From the NCBI GenBank assembly GCA_033344795.1, contig JAWPMS010000001.1, positions 186,001-250,000 on the forward strand: a stretch of DNA of 64,000 bases, given 5' to 3'. The notes below the pieces were generated by a model that worked only from the letters and a program-made list of their open reading frames with translations, did no database searches and had not been told where the DNA came from. Position numbers and translations under genes: made by a program. Positions 34,301-41,198 of the stretch are shown one piece after another (within the stretch, counting starts at the first letter, position 1; every line of letters begins with the position of its first letter). The DNA is from SHLQ01 sp033344795 (GTDB lineage Bacteria > Actinomycetota > Acidimicrobiia > Acidimicrobiales > SHLQ01).

Positions 34301-34778
34301 CCCATCGACGGGTGAAGGCCAGCTGACTCCTCACCTCGTCGATCACTTCAACCCGAGGTGGCACACCGACCTCTACCGGGAACTCTGACAACAAGCGCTG
34401 GGCGAATGCGTGCAGTGTCGAGATCGCGGCCACATCGGCATCGGCAAGGGCTTGGCGACACCGCGATTCGAGCTCGCTCTGCCCCTTGCGCTCAGCGTCG
34501 TGGAGGGCCTTCTCGAACTCGATTCGAATTCGCTCGCGGAGTTCTGCTGCGGCCGCTTCAGTGAACGTGATCGCCGCGATCTGGGCGAGCGGACGCCGGA
34601 CATCAGGATCGGGGCTCAACACCAAGTTGACGATGCGCCCCACGAGCGCAGTGGTCTTCCCGGTGCCGGCGCCAGCTTCCACGAACATCGTGGCGCCAAG
34701 CTCCGTGCGAATCTGCAAGCGGGCGCGCTCGTCGGCGTCGATGATCGACCTGGCCTCCGGAACCCCCTCAGCTGTCAT
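31317..34778 (-). CDS. addA: AddA/RecB-like UvrD helicase with C-terminal PD-(D/E)XK nuclease
   Basis: Protein of 1153 residues. Superfamily 1 helicase motifs are clear: Walker A EAGAGTGKTT (Lys41), ITFTEAAAAELRERI (motif Ia), VLMLDEFQDTDPIQ (motif II), VGDPKQSIYRFR (motif III), and AVHVMTIHGSKGLEFP with LYVALTRARDHLV (motifs V-VI). The last 200 residues hold a RecB-type nuclease: GYVDLLVETPEGLVVVDYKTD. Together with AddB it should process double-strand breaks for recombination. ATG 34778 overlaps the addB stop by 11 bases and has GAGGGG upstream; a longer start at 34823 overlaps addB by 56 bases and is less likely. Confidence 0.9.
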   Translation of the reverse strand: MTAEGVPEARSIIDADERARLQIRTELGATMFVEAGAGTGKTTALVGRIVNLVLSPDPDVRRPLAQIAAITFTEAAAAELRERIRIEFEKALHDAERKGQSELESRCRQALADADVAAISTLHAFAQRLLSEFPVEVGVPPRVEVIDEVRSQLAFTRRWAAFLDELYADEDLEEFIVRASILNVPLNGLAMRNIAQEFDDNWDRLLDVEVEPRRASPIDFAVVRRVIADTRALEARCTDPSDSLLGRIRALTAVFDRFERAGSDHERLRLLRSLAEQRLGKSGRQGSWGGREGVAEAREIVMGINDACATIFETVASQTLTQLAGRVAQFTRRSAAERRAEGLLEFHDLLVLAHLLLRTSSDARSALSERYRVLMLDEFQDTDPIQISLALLLASAVGEGQFTGDWQDLTPGDGRIFMVGDPKQSIYRFRRADISLFLAARDRFRDGSVSLQQNFRTVSPVVDAINALFAEIMSHDSAQQAKYSPLIPTRKPSDADHRPIVFGGPSTDKARQVRESEASDVAAIVSEVLQNPRDWMVDDGEGGWREPQLQDITILLPTRTSMSQLSNALDDRSIPFRADTGTLVYETQEIKNLLAVLSAIDSPSDQIALVAALRSPLYACGDDDLYAWRSGGGVFDLRAPTPIGLESYAVAEAIEHLRTLHDDRWWVEPSQLLLRVIDERFAMALPARGRRARDTWRRVRYVVDQARAFSEAGGGDLREYLDWTRLQGFDGSRAHEPMLPEPDDDAVHVMTIHGSKGLEFPITIVSGLTTELGRARPVRGEVLWGDDGDLPEVKATSAARTAHFDLAKELDDEMDGPERDRLLYVALTRARDHLVVSRHHRVSAKGVPIVSHGASIARFADGAGGPLVRAFEGQGSLFASAPTAGVPEQSDENDVELPSPVDWRKSHHAVITNASRRRVVSATALAEASSSGQHEVDGAFLDSEDDDVLVRDADIEHREPSAGVPVFRRGRAGSAIGSAVHAALQMIDLSAPDSADIRAICESQAWAESVPEAVDTIESAVRSVLRAPIVQQCSHARHWKELFVAVPVDQLTLEGYVDLLVETPEGLVVVDYKTDVVRSEAEIEAKLERYSLQGAAYAVAIEVATGRSVADVQFVFTGQGDPVVRSIENLIERQAEVRETTSLLEVPIVSASS

Positions 34779-37700
34779 CTCGACCCCTCGCACTCGGCTC
34801 ATCGTCGATGGCGGGACCGTCATGCATCAAGACGAAGTCGACCAGTCGGTCGGACAGGACCGCGCGTTCGAACTCCTCATCGCGGTCGACCGGGCAGATA
34901 CGGGTGAAGTCGCAGAACGAGCAGTTCTGAAAGCTCGAATAGAAGGCGTTGTAGTCACCTGGATTGGGCGGAAAGACGCCGGTTTCTATTCCGTCGACGA
35001 TGGTGTCGAGCACTTCGATGAATCGTTCGCGTCGCTCGGGTGTCCAGGGGTAACCCGCAGTTGCAAACTTCCCCTTGGTCGAGGTGTACCAGTAGTAGGC
35101 CTCGGCACTCTCGGTGTCGTAGTGCTGGCGGGCAGCCTCGGCATAGACGCCAAGCTGCAGCTTCGTCCCCCCGACGACCGGATCCTTTTCAAAATCTGAT
35201 TGTCTTGCAGCCGAGCCAGTCTTGTAGTCGATGACCACCGGGGTGCCGTCAGTGCGGGTGTCGACGCGATCGATCAGCCCGCGCAGACGAAGTCTGCGTC
35301 CATCGCCGAGCGAGACTTCGGCTGCCCGCGCACCCGTCGACCCCCTTGCCTCCATCCCAAAGGGCAACTCCACCTCTGTCGGAATCGTTCGTTTCGCGGA
35401 GCGGAGCAACTCGTCCTCGCGCAGAAACGACTGCAGGTCCGAATCGGTTTCTTCACGTTTGATCGCCCAGAGGATGGGGCGTCCGGTTCGCCCGAGCTCC
35501 TCGTACTCGGAGTAACGATGTTGTGCATGCCCTCGAAGACGTCGCTCATCGTCATCGTCCCAGGCATGGTCGGGATCCTCACGCTCGTGCTCGGTGCCTG
35601 GAATCGATTCACCGATGAAATCTTCGACGATTGCGTGCCACAGACTTCCGCGGTCTAGCGCGCTGATTTCGGTGATCTCCTCTGGCCGCTCAACCTCTCC
35701 AAGACCAAGGAGTTGGGCGAAGAAATACCGGCGCGGACACGTCGCCCAAGTCTCGAGTCGACTAGCGCTCATCGCACCCTCGATGTCGGCCACCTTTGGC
35801 AGTTCAACATCGCCAAGATCGCCAACGAAACGTCCGAACCCCTGACGACGCTCGTCGATGTGCCGCAACCCTCGCCGAAGCGGACCAGCGATGATGTCGA
35901 CCGCCGGCTCGGTTCGTCGCGTGTGGGCACGGTGTACGTGCTGGAGTTGCAGGTCGGACAGTGAGGTCACCAACCCGTCGGCGATCGCCGCATTCATCGA
36001 CTCCTGGAATGAACCGAGCGCGACCTGGGCGAAAGGGGGTGAGTCCGGCCACGACTGTGACGTGATGGAAACATCCCCAGTCTGTTGTCGAACCGCCTCA
36101 ACCCACCATCTCGATGCAGTCCGCAAACGACCCGAACGGTGATCCCCGCGTGGCATCACGACCGTGCACTCGACATCGGCGGCCGCCAAGGCGTGCAGGT
36201 AACGCTCGCGTTCGATTCGATTCAAGTCGGCTCGAAGCGCGAGCGCCCCACCCGCAAGCGCCCGCTCCGCGTCGGGCAAGAGTGTGTCTTCGCGAATCGG
36301 CCGTGGACAGATGCCCTCCGCGAGGCCGAGCACGAAGACGTGATCCAGATCGAGACCGATGGCCGAAGCAAGCGGAGCGATGAGCACACCTGTACCAAAG
36401 CGGCCGCGGCGCCCCGCTGGGGCGTCGAGCTCGAGGTGAATCGCTCGCACGAAGGCAGCCGGGGTGAGATTGGGTTCGACACTGTCGAGCACGCCGACCC
36501 GCGCAAGAATCTTGTCGACACGATCGGCGGCGTCGAGCTCGGATTCGGGCCAGCTCGATCGACGGTTCACCGGCGGAAGCAGCTTCGCAAGAACGTCTTG
36601 GGCCCATGAGGACCGCTCCGCCCATGTTCGCCCGATGGCCGTGGGTGAGGTGAGTTCAGCCAACCATGTGACGAACGCCAGCAGCTGGTCGGCCGCAGCA
36701 CGATCGCGATCGAGTGCGCTGACGAACCCGGCGGTCGCCTCGGCCCGATTGTCGGCGATCCGCTTGTCGATGGAGCGAACGTGCGCATCGAGCCGAGAAG
36801 TCCACTCGTCGAGACCTGCAACGACACCCGCAGATCGAGAGATGTTCTCCCAGGCCGTCGAATCGACCGGACGGCCGTCCGGACCACGAAGTGGAGCAGC
36901 ATCGACTAACGCCAAGACCGCCTCGCGAGTGAATCGTTGCTCATGTGGTGTGACGAGCACGGAATCGGCAAGATCGATCAGGCGTAGCAACAACCGGCCT
37001 GCGACCGAATCGGCGAGGGTCCGATGCTCGGGACCGGCGGTAGGGATCCCGGCAGCGTCGAACTGTTCGCGCAACGAGCGAAGGTAAGGATCGGCGGTCG
37101 GGATGAAGACCGCCATGCGATCGAAGCGAGCCCCAGCGCGGGCAACATCGAGCACCGCGCGAACGACCGCACGAACCTCTTCATCGCTATCGGCCACCGG
37201 CAACATCTTCGACGGGACCGGCAACCGCGCCGTCGCCTCTTCGGACGGGAGGTTGGAGCCTGTGATGCCACGAGCTTGATCGCGGGTGGCAACGTCGACA
37301 TCGGCGTCACCGGTGAATGCGAACACAGCGAGCGGGGCACCCTCGCCCGACGATGACCACGCGGCGGACAGGAATTCAACCGTCGCGAGCCCCTGTCCAA
37401 AGGGCCCAGCGAGAACGAGCACTTCATCGAGCGGCCGCGATCGACATACCGACGAGGCCTCGGTCAGCACCGCAAGTTCATCGTGGTACGCATGAGCCGT
37501 ACCGAATGAAAGGTGAGCTTCGACCGCGTCGACAAATCGCATCAGGTCAACCGTGCGCGCCAACGATGAATTGCGAAGCGAGTCACGTCGTTCGACGGGC
37601 ATTGCCGTGATGTCGGCGAAGGCGCGGATCAGCGCAGCTTCGGTCGCGACATGTTCAGCGACCACACCAAAGCGCCCCGGCTCCGTCGCAAGCACATGCC

Positions 37701-38010
37701 GGACCGCTGCCGCGAGCACCACGTTGGTCAGCGGACGCTTCCCCGACGCGGCCATCGGTTGAGCTGCGAGCAACGACGCGAACTGGAACGGTGTCGAGAA
37801 ATTGACGTTTGCGACGCCTGGCGCCTCGAGCGTGGGTGGCGTGTGGAGCTCGGAGGAGCCCAACATTCTGCGCAGGCTCAGACCGGCGAGGTTCGAGGGC
37901 ACGACCACGCGTACAGGCGTCAGCGGATCACCATTCTTGGCCGACCTGATCGCCCCTTGTACCGCACGTGTGAAAGGTCGCCCGACAGGCGCAAACCGAA
38001 CGTTCATCAA
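34768..38010 (-). CDS. addB: AddB-like PD-(D/E)XK nuclease/inactivated helicase subunit
   Basis: Protein of 1080 residues, first gene of the pair. The N-terminal UvrD-like region begins VRVVVPSNLAGLSLRRML, where a Walker A would be, but no GKT/S is present, so ATP hydrolysis is unlikely. The C-terminal nuclease has LRGLIDRVDTRTDGTPVVIDYKTG. Cysteines in WATCPRRYFFAQLL and in NCSFCDFTRICP fit the iron-sulfur site that staples the AddB nuclease domain. Known AddB subunits recognise Chi-like sequence with such a dead helicase domain. Start ATG 38010; divergent from the DUF2237 gene 57 bases away. No clear LexA box: GAACGTTC at the start is not a spaced SOS site. Confidence 0.88.
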   Translation of the reverse strand: MMNVRFAPVGRPFTRAVQGAIRSAKNGDPLTPVRVVVPSNLAGLSLRRMLGSSELHTPPTLEAPGVANVNFSTPFQFASLLAAQPMAASGKRPLTNVVLAAAVRHVLATEPGRFGVVAEHVATEAALIRAFADITAMPVERRDSLRNSSLARTVDLMRFVDAVEAHLSFGTAHAYHDELAVLTEASSVCRSRPLDEVLVLAGPFGQGLATVEFLSAAWSSSGEGAPLAVFAFTGDADVDVATRDQARGITGSNLPSEEATARLPVPSKMLPVADSDEEVRAVVRAVLDVARAGARFDRMAVFIPTADPYLRSLREQFDAAGIPTAGPEHRTLADSVAGRLLLRLIDLADSVLVTPHEQRFTREAVLALVDAAPLRGPDGRPVDSTAWENISRSAGVVAGLDEWTSRLDAHVRSIDKRIADNRAEATAGFVSALDRDRAAADQLLAFVTWLAELTSPTAIGRTWAERSSWAQDVLAKLLPPVNRRSSWPESELDAADRVDKILARVGVLDSVEPNLTPAAFVRAIHLELDAPAGRRGRFGTGVLIAPLASAIGLDLDHVFVLGLAEGICPRPIREDTLLPDAERALAGGALALRADLNRIERERYLHALAAADVECTVVMPRGDHRSGRLRTASRWWVEAVRQQTGDVSITSQSWPDSPPFAQVALGSFQESMNAAIADGLVTSLSDLQLQHVHRAHTRRTEPAVDIIAGPLRRGLRHIDERRQGFGRFVGDLGDVELPKVADIEGAMSASRLETWATCPRRYFFAQLLGLGEVERPEEITEISALDRGSLWHAIVEDFIGESIPGTEHEREDPDHAWDDDDERRLRGHAQHRYSEYEELGRTGRPILWAIKREETDSDLQSFLREDELLRSAKRTIPTEVELPFGMEARGSTGARAAEVSLGDGRRLRLRGLIDRVDTRTDGTPVVIDYKTGSAARQSDFEKDPVVGGTKLQLGVYAEAARQHYDTESAEAYYWYTSTKGKFATAGYPWTPERRERFIEVLDTIVDGIETGVFPPNPGDYNAFYSSFQNCSFCDFTRICPVDRDEEFERAVLSDRLVDFVLMHDGPAIDDEPSARGRDDS

Positions 38011-38067
38011 TCGCCAGACTACGAAGGTGGTGTGTCATTCGACACCGATCACGGCAGACTCTCCTCA

Positions 38068-38424
38068 ATGGCTCGAAACGTTCTTGGCGGCGATCTCGAA
38101 TCTTGCGGTACCGATCCAATGACCGGGTTCACGCGAACCGGGTGTTGTGAACAGCACCCGCAAGATGGGGGCTTCCACATCGTGTGTGCGGTGGTGACGA
38201 ATTCGTTCCTCAAGTTCTCGGCGGAGCAGGGCAACGATCTGAGCACACCCCGCCCGGAGTACGGGTTTCCCGGCCTCAACGCCGGCGACCGATGGTGTCT
38301 TTGTGCAAGTCGTTGGCTCGAAGCCTTCGAAGCCGGCGTGGCCCCGAAGGTCGTGCTCGAAGGCACCCACGCCCAAGCGCTCGAATGGATCGATCTCGCC
38401 GACCTTCGCGCGCACGCCATCTGA
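38068..38424 (+). CDS. DUF2237 family protein
   Basis: Protein of 118 residues that is almost entirely the DUF2237 domain. Conserved blocks are NVLGGDLESCGTDPMTGFTR, GCCEQHP, CAVVTNSFLKFS, GNDLSTPRPEYGFPGL and GDRWCLCASRWLEA. Several invariant cysteines (about six) suggest a metal or redox site, but the function of DUF2237 is unknown. The ATG at 38068 opens at the family's usual N-terminus (MARNVLGG). The much longer open frame upstream is only the antisense of addB and is not part of the gene. Confidence 0.88.
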   Translation: MARNVLGGDLESCGTDPMTGFTRTGCCEQHPQDGGFHIVCAVVTNSFLKFSAEQGNDLSTPRPEYGFPGLNAGDRWCLCASRWLEAFEAGVAPKVVLEGTHAQALEWIDLADLRAHAI

Positions 38425-38444
38425 GCTGCGTTAGCGTTTCGTCC

Positions 38445-38855
38445 ATGAACATCGCGGACGAGCAATACGTGAGCCTGGTGTCCTTCAAGGCCAACGGCTC
38501 ACCGAAGCCAACCCCGATCTGGATCGTCGACCTCGGCCGTGATGCCGAAGGCCATCAGCAGGCTGGCTTCACCACGTGGGGTCAGAGCTGGAAAGTAAAG
38601 CGAATACGCAATAACCCATCGGTAACTCTGCAGCCTTGTGATCAGCGTGGCGTGGTCGCCGAAGGGTCCGATGTCATCGCGGCGACGGCACGCATTGGGT
38701 CAACGGCAGAATTCGATGAAGTCCGCCAGCTCGTAAAGGCAAAATACGGCGTGTGGGTCACGGTGATCAAAACCATGAACACCGTGAGAAGCTTGTTGGG
38801 CAAGGGTGGCCAGAGCGATTCAGCGGTGATCTTCACCATCACCGCCGAGAGCTAG
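38445..38855 (+). CDS. PPOX-class F420-dependent oxidoreductase-like protein
   Basis: Protein of 136 residues with the split-barrel pattern of FMN/F420-binding pyridoxamine oxidase-like proteins: YVSLVSFKANGSPKPTPIWIV, a WKVKRIRNNPSVTLQPCD block and VIAATARIGST. In actinobacteria this short type (family TIGR03666-like) uses coenzyme F420, but the cofactor is inferred. Substrate unknown. ATG 38445 follows the DUF2237 stop by 20 bases, suggesting a shared transcript, and the next gene follows 24 bases later. Confidence 0.82.
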   Translation: MNIADEQYVSLVSFKANGSPKPTPIWIVDLGRDAEGHQQAGFTTWGQSWKVKRIRNNPSVTLQPCDQRGVVAEGSDVIAATARIGSTAEFDEVRQLVKAKYGVWVTVIKTMNTVRSLLGKGGQSDSAVIFTITAES

Positions 38856-38879
38856 CCGATCGCGAATTAGGGTCGGTCC

Positions 38880-40031
38880 GTGGCTTCGATCCTCGTCGTA
38901 CTTTTTCTGCTCGGGAGCATCGCGTTCGCGGTCGCCATGGTTGTGACGATCATGCACAACCGAACGCGCGAGCGCGATGAGAACTGGCGCGAGGTGGCCC
39001 GAGAATTCAACCTGCAGTTCTTTGCTGGATCGTGGAACAGCGGACCCGCCATCGCCGGTACATTCAACGGCTTCTTCGTTTCGGTGGATACCCAGGGAAC
39101 GAACGAGGACCGCGTCACCCGATACACGGTTCGTTACCCGGGTTCTGGTGGCGAGGGGGTCGGCCTGACGAAACAATCACCGATTCACTTCTCGTTCGTG
39201 AAACTGCTCACCGGCAAGAACGACATCGAGATCGGTGATCGCGAGTTCGATGACAAGGTGCTGATCGATGCTCGAGATCCGGTTGCAGCTGCTCGATATC
39301 TGAGCCCCATGCGACGTCAGGCGGTCATGCGGGTGCTGTACCACCAACCGTTCCGCAGCCCCCGAATCACGGACACATCGATCGTGGTGGACACACTCGG
39401 CATCGAGTCCGAGGCGACCAACTTGCGCGACACGGTATCGGTATTGCTCGAGGCCGCCCGCACGATGAGCGCGCCGACCGACGTGGACCTCGCAGTCGGC
39501 GCCGCCGAGACAATCGAGGCGCCGTCGCCCCTACAGGACAAGGTGGTGCAGGAGCCCGCGACGCCAGAAGACCGCGTCGCCCCTGAGCCACACCCAGAGC
39601 CAGAGCCAGAGCCGCAACTGAGCCCGGCCACCGACACCCCACCCCAAGCGGTCCCCCGCCCGGCTCGGCCAACCCTCGATCAGCACTCGGTGATCACCGA
39701 TCTGTTCGAGTCAGGGCGAATGGGCTTCGAGACCGACGAACACTTCGCAGCAACGTACGCCGGAACGCAGATCCGGTGGTCCGGAGAGGTCGACACCGTC
39801 CGCGAACTACGCAACGACTCCGATTTCGACGGAACCGGAATCAAAGCCACACTGCTCGTCGGTTCGCAGGACGGATCGGAGATGCGGAGTCGAATCGCCA
39901 AGGCCGTCGTGCAGTTTCCCGAAGGAACCGAGATCGAACGCGGCCAGCACGTCGAGTTCACGGGAACACTCGTCCGCTCGGACCGTTTCACCCGTCAGCT
40001 CTATATCGCAGACGGCGGAATCCAGCCCTGA
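38880..40031 (+). CDS. Membrane-anchored protein with C-terminal OB-fold-like domain
   Basis: Protein of 383 residues from GTG 38880. One N-terminal membrane segment (SILVVLFLLGSIAFAVAMVV) is followed by a basic stretch and a beta-rich domain of about 110 residues beginning LQFFAGSWNSGPAIAGTFNGF. Residues about 215-265 are a Pro/Glu linker (EPHPEPEPEPQ). The end, from IRWSGEVDTVRELRND to QLYIADGGI, looks like a small OB-fold of the type found in tRNA_anti-like proteins: a strand, a variable loop, ATLLVGS, then VEFTGTLVRSDR. No enzyme motif. Function unknown; topology places most of the protein on one side of the membrane, side not determined. Confidence 0.6.
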   Translation: MASILVVLFLLGSIAFAVAMVVTIMHNRTRERDENWREVAREFNLQFFAGSWNSGPAIAGTFNGFFVSVDTQGTNEDRVTRYTVRYPGSGGEGVGLTKQSPIHFSFVKLLTGKNDIEIGDREFDDKVLIDARDPVAAARYLSPMRRQAVMRVLYHQPFRSPRITDTSIVVDTLGIESEATNLRDTVSVLLEAARTMSAPTDVDLAVGAAETIEAPSPLQDKVVQEPATPEDRVAPEPHPEPEPEPQLSPATDTPPQAVPRPARPTLDQHSVITDLFESGRMGFETDEHFAATYAGTQIRWSGEVDTVRELRNDSDFDGTGIKATLLVGSQDGSEMRSRIAKAVVQFPEGTEIERGQHVEFTGTLVRSDRFTRQLYIADGGIQP

Positions 40032-40042
40032 GCTCGGGTGCG

Positions 40043-41038
40043 CTAGGCCGCTACCGACAGCTCGAACGACGGAGGCTCAAAGATCGTCGCCAACTCCGAT
40101 CGATCCGGCGCCTTGTCGAACACGGAATAGCGAGTCGTGGCGAATTGCAGCTCGAGAATCAGACGGTCCGTCGTCGTCGGCGCGGTTCCCTTGTGAAAAC
40201 AGAACGGGTCTTCGAGGAAACCTGACCCAGCACGCCCCGTGATGGCCGTCAAGGCGTCGCTGCCGTAGAACCCCGCTATCGCATCGTCGCTGCGTTTCGC
40301 GATCGAGAGTATCTGGCGAACGCTCTTCTTTCGATGGCTTCCGGGCACCACGACGTGGGGCCCAGCGCTCGCATCGACGTCGGTGAGGTAGAAAAACAAC
40401 CGGAGACCCGCATACCCATCCTTGTCATGATGGAAGTACGAGGCGATCCGCCGAACCTCGCCCGGTTGGCTTGTCTCATCGGGCACCGCGAAGTTCCACC
40501 AGAGCCGGCTGATCACGTGCATTGGCGTCGTGCCGAAGTACTCGGCCGCGATTTGCTGGAGTTTGGGGTCAGACCCGACCTCGGCGATGAGTGGCAGCTC
40601 CTCATCGAGATGCAAGAAATTGGCGAAACCAAAGCGTCGCCCTACCTCTTGCTCGGCTCGATCCTTTTCGTCGAGCGTAAACCCCCACAAGTTTTGCCCA
40701 TCGCCGCGCATGACGTTGGTCGACGCGTACTCCACGAATCGATCGACGATGTTCTGGGGCAGCTGCAAGCCCGTACAAACACCGTCGCGATCGAGCGTGG
40801 CGACGGTCTCGTCGACATCGAGCGATGGAAACAGGCCAGCCCGCTGGGGCCCCGCTCGCAGGTCTGCGTTCTTCGAGAGCAGGCGGACCAGCCGACGAAT
40901 CGTGTAGAAGCGACTGAAGACGTTCATGACGAACCAGCGATGATCCTTGCTTCCGTCATGAGCGAACTGCGCGAGCCGTTGTCGAAGGTTCCGAGGCGCG
41001 GGAGCACCTTCGTTGTTCTTCTCGGCTGCAATGTTCAC
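40043..41038 (-). CDS. Phytanoyl-CoA dioxygenase (PhyH) family protein
   Basis: Protein of about 331 residues. Fe(II)/2-oxoglutarate oxygenase features: the metal motif HxD in SYFHHDKDGYAGLRLFFYLT, the double-stranded beta-helix strand GPHVVVPGSHRKK, and the distal His in FCFHKGTAP followed by DRLILELQF with Arg for 2-oxoglutarate. Family members hydroxylate small molecules or modified acyl chains; substrate unknown. The start is uncertain: GTG 41038, TTG 41077 or ATG 40927 are possible, and the extra N-terminal codons have coding-like composition. It diverges from the FAD/GcvT gene, with which it may share a methylated-compound pathway (inference). Confidence 0.8.
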   Translation of the reverse strand: MNIAAEKNNEGAPAPRNLRQRLAQFAHDGSKDHRWFVMNVFSRFYTIRRLVRLLSKNADLRAGPQRAGLFPSLDVDETVATLDRDGVCTGLQLPQNIVDRFVEYASTNVMRGDGQNLWGFTLDEKDRAEQEVGRRFGFANFLHLDEELPLIAEVGSDPKLQQIAAEYFGTTPMHVISRLWWNFAVPDETSQPGEVRRIASYFHHDKDGYAGLRLFFYLTDVDASAGPHVVVPGSHRKKSVRQILSIAKRSDDAIAGFYGSDALTAITGRAGSGFLEDPFCFHKGTAPTTTDRLILELQFATTRYSVFDKAPDRSELATIFEPPSFELSVAA

Positions 41039-41198
41039 TCTCTGGTGTTCGGACTTCCGCGGGTCGGCCTTGATCAACCAGTTGCCAGATCTGCTTTGCC
41101 GTTCGCGCGAGCGGGCGCAGCGATTGAGAGCCGCTGCCTACACAATGGGTCAACAATCGGTATCGGGAGGCACGGCACCCGCTCACTACGCTTTCGTC

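Noticed and set aside
37990..38067. SOS/LexA box before addB
   Set aside because: GAACGTTC is present but the halves have no spacer, unlike GAAC-n4-GTTC sites.
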